Source: Arthrobacter sp. 24S4-2 (lineage in GTDB: Bacteria > Actinomycetota > Actinomycetes > Actinomycetales > Micrococcaceae). From it: a stretch of DNA of 64,000 nucleotides. The DNA lies in contig NZ_CP040018.1 of NCBI RefSeq assembly GCF_005280255.1, positions 4,402,001 to 4,466,000 on the forward strand, read 5' to 3'. Shown here piece by piece: positions 50,822 through 58,523 of the stretch. A model generated the notes under the pieces. That model was given only the letters and a program-made list of their open reading frames with translations, did not search any database and had not been told where the DNA came from. Each line of letters begins with the position of its first letter. Positions within the stretch are counted from its first letter, which is position 1. The position numbers and the translations under genes were made by a program.

Positions 50822-51343
50822 ATGGCTGAACTAACCATTCCCGGGGCGACCCACCAGATCCTGAAAGACGACTATGCCTCCGAGTGGATGGGCATCGAAG
50901 TCCTCAAGCTGGACGACGGGCACGCCACCATCCGCATGACGCTCCGGCAGGAAATGCTCAACGGCTTTGGCATGGCCCACGGCGGAATGATCTTCGCCTT
51001 CGGTGACACCGCCTTCGCCCTCGCCTGCAACCCCGCCAGCCCGCCACCCGGCGCAGCAGGGGCCGGGGCCGACAGCATCACCGTGGCCGCCGGCGTCGAC
51101 ATCAACTTCCTCAAGCCCGCCTACAGCGGCCAGGTGATCACCGCCGTCGCCAACCGCCGAGCCCATTCGGGCCGCAGCGGCCTGTACGACATCCAGATCT
51201 ACGCCGCAGACCCGAATACTGCTGGCCCGCACGCAGCAGCCGGCTCGCCCGCGGATTCCTCCGCCGGCGCTGCCGAAACCGACACCCCGGGCGAACTCAT
51301 CGCCGAGTTCCGCGGCCGCAGCCGCACCATCTCCAAGAAATAG
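50822..51343 (+). CDS. paaI: Hydroxyphenylacetyl-CoA thioesterase PaaI
   Basis: A 173-residue hotdog-fold thioesterase that clears dead-end CoA esters during phenylacetate breakdown. The active-site block LNGFGMAHGGMIFAFGDTAF matches PaaI, including the Asp that activates water, and VAAGVDINFLKPAYSGQVIT follows. An Ala/Ser/Pro/Asp-rich insert of about 30 residues interrupts the C-terminal end before LIAEFRGRSRTI, which is unusual. ATG at 50822 has GGAGG nine bases upstream. paaK starts 16 bases after the stop. Confidence 0.9.
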   Translation: MAELTIPGATHQILKDDYASEWMGIEVLKLDDGHATIRMTLRQEMLNGFGMAHGGMIFAFGDTAFALACNPASPPPGAAGAGADSITVAAGVDINFLKPAYSGQVITAVANRRAHSGRSGLYDIQIYAADPNTAGPHAAAGSPADSSAGAAETDTPGELIAEFRGRSRTISKK

Positions 51344-51359
51344 AAACAGGGAACCCCAG

Positions 51360-52706
51360 ATGACCCTCCACGCCACTGAACCAGCCGCCGCCACCGACGC
51401 CGTGCTGGACCCCGAAGAAACCATGTCCCGCGACGAACTGGAGGTTCTCCAGCTCAGCAGGCTTCAGCACACCGTCGCCTACGCCTACGACCGCGTCCCG
51501 CTGTACAAGCGCAAATTCGACGCGGCCGGCATCCACCCCACGGACCTCCGGGAACTGGCGGACCTGGGCAACTTCCCCTTCACCACCAAGGAGGACCTGC
51601 GCCAGGAATACCCGTTCGGCATGTTCGCGGTGCCGCAGAACGAGGTGGCCCGGATCCACGCCAGCTCCGGCACCACCGGACGCCCCACCGTGGTGGGCTA
51701 CACCAAGAAGGACCTCGCCGACTGGGCCAAGCTCGTGGCCCGATGCCTCCGCGCCTCCGGCGTCCGGCCCGGCATGAAGGTCCACAACGCCTACGGCTAT
51801 GGCCTCTTCACCGGCGGGCTTGGCGCCCACGCCGGTGCCGAAGCGCTGGGCTGCACCGTGATCCCCATGTCCGGCGGCCAGACGGAACGCCAGATCCAGA
51901 TGATCCAGGACTTCGAGCCGGACGTCATCCTGGCCACCCCCACCTACCTGCTCACCATCGCCGACGCGATGGCACACATGGGCATCGACCCCACGTCCAC
52001 CTCGCTCAAGTACGCCGTGCTCGGCGCCGAGCCATGGACGCAGGAGATGCGCCACGAGCTTGAGGTCACCATGAACATCAAGGCGTGCGACATCTACGGC
52101 CTGTCCGAGGTCATGGGGCCCGGCGTGGCCGGCGAAGCCGTGGAGACCCAGGACGGCAGCCACATCTGGGAGGACCACTTCCGCCCGGAGATCATCGACC
52201 CCTTCAACCCTGCGCCCGGCAAGGAGAACGTCCTGGGCGATGGCGAGCACGGCGAACTGGTCTTCACCTCGCTCACCAAGGAAGCCCTGCCGATCATCCG
52301 CTACCGCACCAAGGACCTCACGCGCCTGCTCCCGGGCACCGCGCGGCCGGCACACCGCCGGATGGGCCGCATCACCGGCCGCAGCGACGACATGATCATC
52401 CTCCGCGGTGTGAACCTGTTCCCCTCGCAGATCGAGGAGATCGCCCTCCGCATCCCCGAGCTCAGCCCGCACTTCCAGCTGGAACTCACGCGCCCGGAGG
52501 GCCAGCGGATGGATCAGCTCACGGTGAAGATCGAGCGCCGTGACACCGTCACCTACGAGGCAAGCACGACGGCGGCCCGCACCCTGCGCGAGCAGATCAA
52601 GATCCACGTGGGTTCTTCGTGCACGGTTGACGTGGTTGCTCCGGGCTCGCTGGAGCGTTCAAACGGCAAGCTGCGCCGGATCTACGACCTGCGCCCCAAG
52701 GGCTAA
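51360..52706 (+). CDS. paaK: Phenylacetate-CoA ligase PaaK
   Basis: A 448-residue adenylate-forming enzyme activating phenylacetate to phenylacetyl-CoA, the first step of the paa pathway. The AMP-binding loop reads HASSGTTGRPTVVGYTKKDL; YGLFTGGLGAHAGAEALGCT and DIYGLSEVMGPGVAGE are PaaK-typical; the C-terminal lid has GRSDDMIILRGVNLFPSQIE. Length and start are standard. Co-transcribed with paaI and followed by a strong terminator at 52727-52762. Confidence 0.95.
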   Translation: MTLHATEPAAATDAVLDPEETMSRDELEVLQLSRLQHTVAYAYDRVPLYKRKFDAAGIHPTDLRELADLGNFPFTTKEDLRQEYPFGMFAVPQNEVARIHASSGTTGRPTVVGYTKKDLADWAKLVARCLRASGVRPGMKVHNAYGYGLFTGGLGAHAGAEALGCTVIPMSGGQTERQIQMIQDFEPDVILATPTYLLTIADAMAHMGIDPTSTSLKYAVLGAEPWTQEMRHELEVTMNIKACDIYGLSEVMGPGVAGEAVETQDGSHIWEDHFRPEIIDPFNPAPGKENVLGDGEHGELVFTSLTKEALPIIRYRTKDLTRLLPGTARPAHRRMGRITGRSDDMIILRGVNLFPSQIEEIALRIPELSPHFQLELTRPEGQRMDQLTVKIERRDTVTYEASTTAARTLREQIKIHVGSSCTVDVVAPGSLERSNGKLRRIYDLRPKG

Positions 52707-52726
52707 CGCGCTGCTTTGGACATTGG

Positions 52727-52762
52727 GATGGTCCCCGGCCGTTGCCGCCGGGGACCATCTTT
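52727..52762 (+). terminator. Intrinsic terminator after paaK
   Basis: GATGGTCCCCGGC (52727-52739) and GCCGGGGACCATC (52747-52759) form a perfect 13-bp stem with a seven-base loop, followed by TTT. It lies 20 bases after the paaK stop. Confidence 0.85.
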
Positions 52763-52986
52763 GCGGGAAGGCATTCAGTGCACTGCTGCCAATGCGCGAC
52801 AGCGCTGTGACGTGCCGATGGCTAACCGTCTACCGGGCAACCCAATGTGCCTGATCCCGTCCCGGTCTTTGGAGCTGTTCCATTGTGTGAGCCGGTCCCC
52901 GAGCCGACAGTTCCCAATACAATTTTTCTAGCACCGGAGCCCTTCACAGGCAAGGGGTTTTGGGCGTTTCCTCCGGCTTATGCGTG

Positions 52987-53005
52987 TTGACCGAACGTTC
53001 GTGAG
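52987..53005. promoter_or_regulatory. PaaR-type operator before the TetR gene
   Basis: TTGACCGAACGTTCGTGAG contains the palindrome CGAACGTTCG. Its reverse complement shares GAACGTTCGGT with the motif at the paaI promoter (GAACATTCGGT) and resembles the paaZ site (GTCCGTTCGGT). It ends 12 bases before the TetR ATG, as expected for autoregulation. Confidence 0.65.
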
Positions 53006-53017
53006 AAAATAGCCGTT

Positions 53018-53623
53018 ATGTCCACAACTGATGCACCCACCAAACGCGGCCGCCCCGGATACGACCAGCAGTCGGTGCTGCAGATCGCCGTCGAGGTCTT
53101 CAACCGCCACGGCTACGACGCCACGTCCATGGGTATCCTTGCCGAAAACCTGGGCATCTCCAAGTCCGCCATCTACCACCATGTGCCGTCCAAGGGGGAT
53201 CTCCTCAAGCTGGCCCTCGACCACGCCCTTGGCGGCCTCGAGGCCATACTGGACCAGCCGGAGGCCCAGTCCGGAAGCGCCGACGCGCGCCTGGAGTTCG
53301 TCCTCCGCCAGACCATCTCCGTGCTGGTGGAACGGCTCCCGTTCGTAACGCTGCTGCTCCGCCTGCGCGGCAACACGGATATCGAGCGCAACGCCATGGA
53401 ACGCCGCCGCACCTTCGACCACAAGGTGGCTGCACTGATCTCCGCGGCCCGCGACGAAGGCTCCCTCCGCGAGGACATTGACCCCCGCACGGTCACCCGG
53501 CTCCTGTTCGGCACCATCAACTCGATTGTTGAGTGGTACAAGCCGAGCGGTTCGCTGTCGCCCGAAAAACTGGCCGACGACGTCATCACTATGGCATTCA
53601 AAGGTCTCAACGCGCCACGCTGA
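53018..53623 (+). CDS. paaR: TetR-family regulator of phenylacetate catabolism (PaaR-like)
   Basis: A 201-residue TetR regulator with the DNA-binding domain QQSVLQIAVEVFNRHGYDAT, SMGILAENLGISKSAIYHHV and PSKGDLLKLALDHAL, and a C-terminal domain resembling actinobacterial TetR_C regulators of paa genes (residues 95-195). It is flanked by paaK and paaZ, and similar palindromes precede all three paa transcription units. It is therefore probably the repressor, relieved by phenylacetyl-CoA as in known paa systems. The gene name is inferred from context. Confidence 0.8.
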   Translation: MSTTDAPTKRGRPGYDQQSVLQIAVEVFNRHGYDATSMGILAENLGISKSAIYHHVPSKGDLLKLALDHALGGLEAILDQPEAQSGSADARLEFVLRQTISVLVERLPFVTLLLRLRGNTDIERNAMERRRTFDHKVAALISAARDEGSLREDIDPRTVTRLLFGTINSIVEWYKPSGSLSPEKLADDVITMAFKGLNAPR

Positions 53624-53713
53624 TCCTGTTCTCCCCCACGTCCTCCCCATGTTCTCCAACCGGTGGCCGGGGCCATCATTGACGGCGCGATAACCGGCGC
53701 CCACCCTGTAGTC

Positions 53714-54565
53714 ATGGCAACGAAGTTATCCGAAGTTATCTTCGGTACATTCCCCCAGCTGCGCTACCAGCCCACGGCGAAAAGGGTCCGCGCCATGGTA
53801 GGCGGGAACGCCGTCGTCGACACCGTTTATGCCTTGCTGGTCTGGGAGCCCAAACGGGTAACCCCCATTTTCGCCGTGCCCGAAGTGGACCTGCAGGCCG
53901 AGCTGACGCTGCCGGCCCTGCAGGCCGGTGATGTCGCGGAACACGGATTCAGGATGGGCCAGGACGGACCGCCGGCGCTGGATCCGCGGACTGGCTTCGG
54001 GCGGCACACCACCTCCGGCGAGGAGCTCGACGTCGTAACCTCCGAGGTGAGGTTGCCCCGCGCGGCCTTCCGGCCGACCGATCCGGACCTTGCCGGATAC
54101 GTGGCGCTGGATTTCAAAGCCTTCGACTGGTTGGAGGACGACGAGGAGATCATCGGCCATCCCCGTGATCCGTTCCACCGGGTGGACATCCGCGCGTCGT
54201 CGCTCGCGGTTGATGTGAGGCTCGACGACGTGACGCTGGCAACCACGAACGGCGCGCAGCTGCTCTACGAAACCATGCTTCCGGTGCGTTATTACATTCC
54301 CCCGGCCGACGTCCGCCTGGACCTCATGGAAGCCAGCCCCAAGAAGACGGTGTGCCCCTACAAGGGGACGGCGAGCTATTGGACCTACCCGCAGTCCGAA
54401 AACGGGAAGAACATCGCCTGGATGTACGACCCCCGTTTCCGTGACGCCGCGCAGATCCACGGGCTGGTCAGTTTCTTCAATGAGCGGGTGGACATCACGG
54501 TGGACGGCGTCCGGCAGGAACGGCCAGTCACGCCGTGGTCCGTGGCGTTGTCGGAATCGCCGTGA
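53714..54565 (+). CDS. DUF427 protein, two-domain
   Basis: A 283-residue protein with the C-terminal DUF427 signature VRYYIPPADVRLDLMEASPK, KTVCPYKGTASYW and IAWMYDPRFRDAAQIHGLVSF, FNERVDITVDG. The first half repeats a related but weaker fold (YQPTAKRVRAMVGGNAVVDT). DUF427 proteins have a small beta-rich fold; their function is unknown. ATG at 53714 fits the usual start (MATKLSEVIF); a GTG at 53663 is in frame but less likely. It follows the TetR gene by 90 bases on the same strand. Confidence 0.85.
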   Translation: MATKLSEVIFGTFPQLRYQPTAKRVRAMVGGNAVVDTVYALLVWEPKRVTPIFAVPEVDLQAELTLPALQAGDVAEHGFRMGQDGPPALDPRTGFGRHTTSGEELDVVTSEVRLPRAAFRPTDPDLAGYVALDFKAFDWLEDDEEIIGHPRDPFHRVDIRASSLAVDVRLDDVTLATTNGAQLLYETMLPVRYYIPPADVRLDLMEASPKKTVCPYKGTASYWTYPQSENGKNIAWMYDPRFRDAAQIHGLVSFFNERVDITVDGVRQERPVTPWSVALSESP

Positions 54566-54654
54566 ACGGCTGCGCGGGCTGGCGCGGGCCGGCGCGGGCA
54601 AAAGATAAGGCGCCCCGCTGAGCCGGAACGCCCGTCCTCTTCGCCCTGGGCCAG

Positions 54655-55062
54655 TTAGAGCTGGTACTCCGCCTGCTGCCCAAAGGTCTCATGGATGCAC
54701 AGAATGTTGTTCTCGGTGTCCATGAACCATGCGCACTTCTCATGTTCGGTGGAACAGATGTGGTTCTCCGTCTTCAGGTCAGGGAGATCGTAATCCTGGA
54801 ACCTGATGCCCCTGGCTTCCATATCCTGGACAGTACGCTCGATGTCGCGGACCTCAAAGCTAAGGGTTGTGTGATCGGAGTGCTTGCCATCCTTCACGGG
54901 CATCAGCTGCAGCATGGGGCCGTCGCCGCTGCCAAACAATTCGCTTCCGTCGTCTGCCACGCCACGATGGGGAAGTCCAAGAGTTTCCGCGTAGAAACGG
55001 CGGGCGCGCTCTTTGTCATCCACGGGCAGGACGGTTGTGGCTGTGTTCAATACTAGGGTCAT
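54655..55062 (-). CDS. VOC-fold (glyoxalase/bleomycin-resistance-like) protein
   Basis: A 135-residue VOC protein: LNTATTVLPVDDKERARRFY, AETLGLPHRG, then a second module SFEVRDIERTVQDMEARGI and CAWFMDTENNILCIHETF. ATG at 55062 has AGGAGG upstream. Substrate unknown. It lies convergent with the DUF427 gene, and its promoter region contains the palindromic repeat array at 55151-55380. Confidence 0.85.
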   Translation of the reverse strand: MTLVLNTATTVLPVDDKERARRFYAETLGLPHRGVADDGSELFGSGDGPMLQLMPVKDGKHSDHTTLSFEVRDIERTVQDMEARGIRFQDYDLPDLKTENHICSTEHEKCAWFMDTENNILCIHETFGQQAEYQL

Positions 55063-55150
55063 TTCGCCACCTCCTACGCTGAAAATCTTACGCCGGAGCC
55101 GGGCAGAAAGATCTTACGAAAAGGTGCACAACCGCCCAAACAAAGGCCAG

Positions 55151-55380
55151 GACGCTCTCTCACTTCCCGTCGCCCAAACGCCGACGCTCTCCCACTTCCC
55201 GTCGTTTAAACGGCAACGCTCTCTCACTTCCTGAACCGAAATCCCCAACGCTCTCTCACCGGGCTGACCGGGTGAGAGAACGTTGGGCGAAAGGGCGCAA
55301 CTGGTGAGAGAGCGTCTGGAAAAAACCCACCAGAAGTGAGAGAGCGCCGGTAGAAAAGCGACAGGAAGTGAGAGAGCGTC
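55151..55380. repeat. Palindromic array of eight 17-bp repeats with exact 32-bp period
   Basis: Four direct copies of (G/A)ACGCTCTCTCACTTCC start at 55151, 55183, 55215 and 55247. Four inverted copies (GGAAGTGAGAGAGCGTC type) end at 55284, 55316, 55348 and 55380. The period is 32 bp on both sides, the spacers are 15 bp, and the two halves meet over a 4-bp centre (55264-55267). Spacers vary but partly share a GTCG start. The array fills the gap between the VOC gene start and the paaZ stop. Confidence 0.9.
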
Positions 55381-55410
55381 CTGATTGTGGGGCGGCTACT
55401 TTTCGATCGG

Positions 55411-57522
55411 TTACTTTTCGACCAGGGTGAGGACGTCGTAATTGGCTACGATTTCGTCGTTCTGGTTGGTGATGACGGCGTCCCAGGCCACCTCGCCGTA
55501 TTCGTCGGTCTCGCGAGGGGTGATCTTCTTCGCGGTCAGGGTGACGCGGATGGAATCCCCTGCGGCAACAGGAGTGATGAAGCGCAGGTTCTCGAGGCCT
55601 GAGTTCGCCAGCACGGGGCCCGGAGCGGGCTCGACGAACAGCCCGGCAGCCCAGCTGAGCAGCAGGTAGCCGTGCGCCACGATGCCGGGAAAGAACGGGT
55701 TGGCCTCCGCGGCTTCCTGGTTGGTGTGCGCGTAGAAGGTGTCGCCCGTGGAGTTGGCGAACGCGGTGATGTCCTCCAGCGTGACCTGCCGCAGCCCGGA
55801 ACGGACGGCGTCGCCGATCCGCAGCGTCTCCAGGGACTTCCGGAACGGGTGCGTGCCCTCGGTCTCCACGGTGAAGTTGCGGTCCGCGCCCGTGTGCCAG
55901 ACGCCTGTGACGGCGGTGAGCATGTTGGGCGAGCCCTGGATGGCGGTGCGCTGCATGTGGTGCATCACGGAGCGGATGCCGCCCAGTTCTTCGCCGCCGC
56001 CGGCACGTCCCGGCCCGCCGTGCACCAGGTGCGGGACCGGTGAGCCGTGGCCGGTGGAGCTGCGGGCGTCCTCGCGGTTGAGCATGAGCACGCGGCCGTG
56101 GTGCGCGGCGATCCCGGTGACCAGCTCCCGTGCCACGGCCGGATCGTTGGTACACACCGAGGCAACCAGCGAGCCGCCACCGCGGGCGGCGAGACGGACG
56201 GCGTCGGCAAGGTCCGTGTAGCCGATCACCGAGGAAACCGGCCCGAAGGCCTCCAGCGAGTGGACTTCCTCGGCCTCGGCGTCCGCCCAGCTGAGCAGAA
56301 CCGGGGACATAAAGGCACCGCTCTCGACGACGCCCACTCCCCCGTCTGCCTTGGTCACCTTGGGCGAATCGAGCGTGCCGTACGCGAGCTCGCCGCCGGC
56401 ATCGAGCATGGACTGCACAGCAGCGCGGACATCGGCCAGCTGCTCGAGCGAAGCCAGGGCACCCATGGTGACGCCCTCGGCGCGGGGGTCACCCAGCACC
56501 ACGCGTTCCTCGATGCGCGCACCCACGGCGGCAACGACGTCGGACACCAACTCCTGCGGCACGATGGTGCGCCGAATGGAGGTGCACTTCTGGCCGGCCT
56601 TGACTGTCATTTCGGTGACCACGGACTTGATGAAAGCGTCGAATTCCGGGGTGCCCTTCACCGCGTCCGGGCCGAGGATGGCGGCGTTGAGCGAGTCCGT
56701 CTCCGAGGTGAACCGGACCCCGCCCTTCACGACGTTCGGGTGTGACTTCAGCGAGTTGGCCGTGGACGCCGAGCCGGTGAAGGCCACGAGGTCGCGGTAA
56801 TCGAGGTGGTCCAGGATTGTGCGGGCCGAGCCGGAGATGAGCTGGAGGGATCCCTTGGGCAGGATGTTGGACTCGATCATGGCCTTGACGACGGCCGCAG
56901 CCACGTACCCGGTGGGTGTGGCCGGCTTGACGATGGTGGGAACGCCGGCGATGAACGCGGGCGCAAACTTCTCCAGCATGCCCCAGACCGGGAAGTTGAA
57001 GGCGTTGATCTGCACGGCCACCCCGGGGATGCGCGTGTAGATGTGCTCACCGGCGAAGGAGCCGTCCCGGGACAGCACCTCCATGGGGCCATCGACCACC
57101 ACCTGGGAGTTGGGCAGCTCGCGGCGGCCCTTGGACCCGAACGTGAACAGCACGCCGATGCCGCCGTCGATGTCCACCATGGAGTCGATCTTGGTGGCGC
57201 CGGTCTGCGCGGACAGCTCGTAGAAGTGTTCGCGGCGCGCGTTCAGGTACTGCGCCAGTTCCTTCAGCTTGAGGGCGCGCTGGTGGAAGGTCAGCGTGCC
57301 AAGCTCCTTCTGGCCGGTAGTGCGGCCGTAATCCACGACGTCGGCAAGGTCCAGTCCTTCGGTGCTCACCTTGGCGAGGAGCTCGCCGGTGCTGGCATCC
57401 AGGACGGGGACGGCGGAGGCCGCCGCTCCGGCGTCGGGCGTCCACCAGGCGTCCCGGACGAAACTGGGGACGGTCTCCACGGTGTCCAGTGAGGATTTCG
57501 GAGCAGTTGCAGTGGTGGTCAT
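55411..57522 (-). CDS. paaZ: Bifunctional oxepin-CoA hydrolase / semialdehyde dehydrogenase PaaZ
   Basis: A 703-residue fusion that opens the oxepin ring of the phenylacetyl-CoA epoxide product and oxidises the resulting aldehyde. The N-terminal aldehyde dehydrogenase domain (residues 1-530) has the catalytic Cys in VKAGQKCTSIRRTI and a PaaZ-type cofactor site around INAFNFPVWGMLEKFAP. The C-terminal MaoC hotdog domain (540-703) has ITAFANSTGDTFYAHTNQEA and FFPGIVAHGYLLLSW. Length is typical. The start at 57522 faces the second thioesterase gene across an operator at 57571-57592. Confidence 0.95.
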   Translation of the reverse strand: MTTTATAPKSSLDTVETVPSFVRDAWWTPDAGAAASAVPVLDASTGELLAKVSTEGLDLADVVDYGRTTGQKELGTLTFHQRALKLKELAQYLNARREHFYELSAQTGATKIDSMVDIDGGIGVLFTFGSKGRRELPNSQVVVDGPMEVLSRDGSFAGEHIYTRIPGVAVQINAFNFPVWGMLEKFAPAFIAGVPTIVKPATPTGYVAAAVVKAMIESNILPKGSLQLISGSARTILDHLDYRDLVAFTGSASTANSLKSHPNVVKGGVRFTSETDSLNAAILGPDAVKGTPEFDAFIKSVVTEMTVKAGQKCTSIRRTIVPQELVSDVVAAVGARIEERVVLGDPRAEGVTMGALASLEQLADVRAAVQSMLDAGGELAYGTLDSPKVTKADGGVGVVESGAFMSPVLLSWADAEAEEVHSLEAFGPVSSVIGYTDLADAVRLAARGGGSLVASVCTNDPAVARELVTGIAAHHGRVLMLNREDARSSTGHGSPVPHLVHGGPGRAGGGEELGGIRSVMHHMQRTAIQGSPNMLTAVTGVWHTGADRNFTVETEGTHPFRKSLETLRIGDAVRSGLRQVTLEDITAFANSTGDTFYAHTNQEAAEANPFFPGIVAHGYLLLSWAAGLFVEPAPGPVLANSGLENLRFITPVAAGDSIRVTLTAKKITPRETDEYGEVAWDAVITNQNDEIVANYDVLTLVEK

Positions 57523-57570
57523 CGTTGACGGGTCCTTCCAACGCGGGGCAAGATCATCACGGCCAGAGCA

Positions 57571-57592
57571 TTACTGACCGTCCGTTCGGTAA
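57571..57592. promoter_or_regulatory. PaaR-type operator between paaZ and thioesterase genes
   Basis: TTACTGACCGTCCGTTCGGTAA is a 22-bp imperfect palindrome in the 130-base divergent region. Its TTCGGTAA half is identical to that at the paaI promoter. One site could control both divergent genes. Confidence 0.65.
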
Positions 57593-57658
57593 TATGTCTA
57601 CAGTACATGAATGTGCCTTGCTGCACACTAGAGGAACCCCAACGAAAGCGAAGTGGCC

Positions 57659-58075
57659 ATGCAGCCTGAAACCGGCAGCCCGGAACTGTGGAAGATCACC
57701 CTCGGCGAACTCGACGAGAAGATGGGCGTGAAAATCGTCGAGGAATCCGTAGAGCGCGTGGTCGCCACGATGCCGGTGGAGGGCAACCGGCAGTCGTTCG
57801 GGCTGCTCCACGGCGGTGCATCCCTGGCCGTGGGCGAGGCCGTGGGGTCCTGGGCAGCCGTGATCCACGCCAGCACGCTGGGCAAGACCGCCGTGGGCGT
57901 GGACGTCTCCGCCACCCACCATAAATCCGCGCGCGAAGGCCACATCACCATCACGGCCACGCCCATCCACCTGGGCGGAACGCTGACCACGCACGAGGTC
58001 CTGCTCACCAACGACGCCGGCCAGCGGCTGTGCACCCTGCGGATCACCAACCTGCTCCTGGACAGGAAAGGCTGA
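57659..58075 (+). CDS. Hotdog-fold thioesterase, PaaI/4HBT type
   Basis: A 138-residue hotdog thioesterase with the active-site stretch RQSFGLLHGGASLAVGEAVG and GVDVSATHHKSAREGHITI, as in YdiI/EntH-like and PaaI-like acyl-CoA hydrolases. It is a second thioesterase in the paa locus and shares a bidirectional control region with paaZ, so a role in releasing CoA from dead-end intermediates is likely. ATG at 57659 and GTG at 57653 are both possible starts with weak ribosome-binding sequences. Confidence 0.85.
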   Translation: MQPETGSPELWKITLGELDEKMGVKIVEESVERVVATMPVEGNRQSFGLLHGGASLAVGEAVGSWAAVIHASTLGKTAVGVDVSATHHKSAREGHITITATPIHLGGTLTTHEVLLTNDAGQRLCTLRITNLLLDRKG

Positions 58076-58217
58076 CGCAGCCCACCGGGCGACCTCGCGC
58101 AAAAGCCTCGCCAAAATTTCGTTCCTTTGCACCCAAGGACGGCACACCTGGCCGGCAGTAAGGGCGTAAGCACAAACACCGCCCCACCACCCCGGGCATC
58201 CCCCTGAGGAGTTTGAA

Positions 58218-58419
58218 ATGCGCAAAACAACTTACGCCGCCGGAGCACTGACACTCGGTTGAGCCGGCACGCCTCCGTGCAGGGGTTTCCGCGGTGGCGT
58301 CCGCCACCGCTGTCCGCGGGGAAAGGCACGACGGCGGTGACGCGCCCGACGGCGGGACTGACCGTCCGACGTCGGCGGCCCGGCTGCCGGCCGCCTACAC
58401 TCTTTTGGCCGTGCGATGA
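58218..58419 (+). pseudogene. Probable decayed secreted-protein gene
   Basis: GAGGAG lies six bases before ATG at 58218, and the frame begins like a signal peptide (MRKTTYAAGALTLG) but stops after 14 codons. In the next frame, plausible coding sequence (GVSAVASATAVRG, then AARLPAAYTLLAVR) runs to a stop at 58417-58419. A start plus a shifted continuation suggests a frameshifted small secreted protein. No family is recognised. Confidence 0.3.
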
Positions 58420-58523
58420 AGTGCCACTAGGCCCAGAACCGGACGGGCCCAGCCTGCTAGGTTTGCTGTGCTGAGCAACCAAACACCACCTGCGCTAACC
58501 GGTAAAACCGGAAGGGACCAACC

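Noticed and set aside
50815..50829. Four-codon ORF (MTHG) overlapping the paaI start
   Set aside because: Its ATG is only two bases from GGAGG, too close for initiation; the paaI ATG at 50822 is correctly placed.
55151..55380. CRISPR array
   Set aside because: Repeats are 17 bp with 15-bp spacers, copies on the two halves are in opposite orientation, and no cas gene is near.
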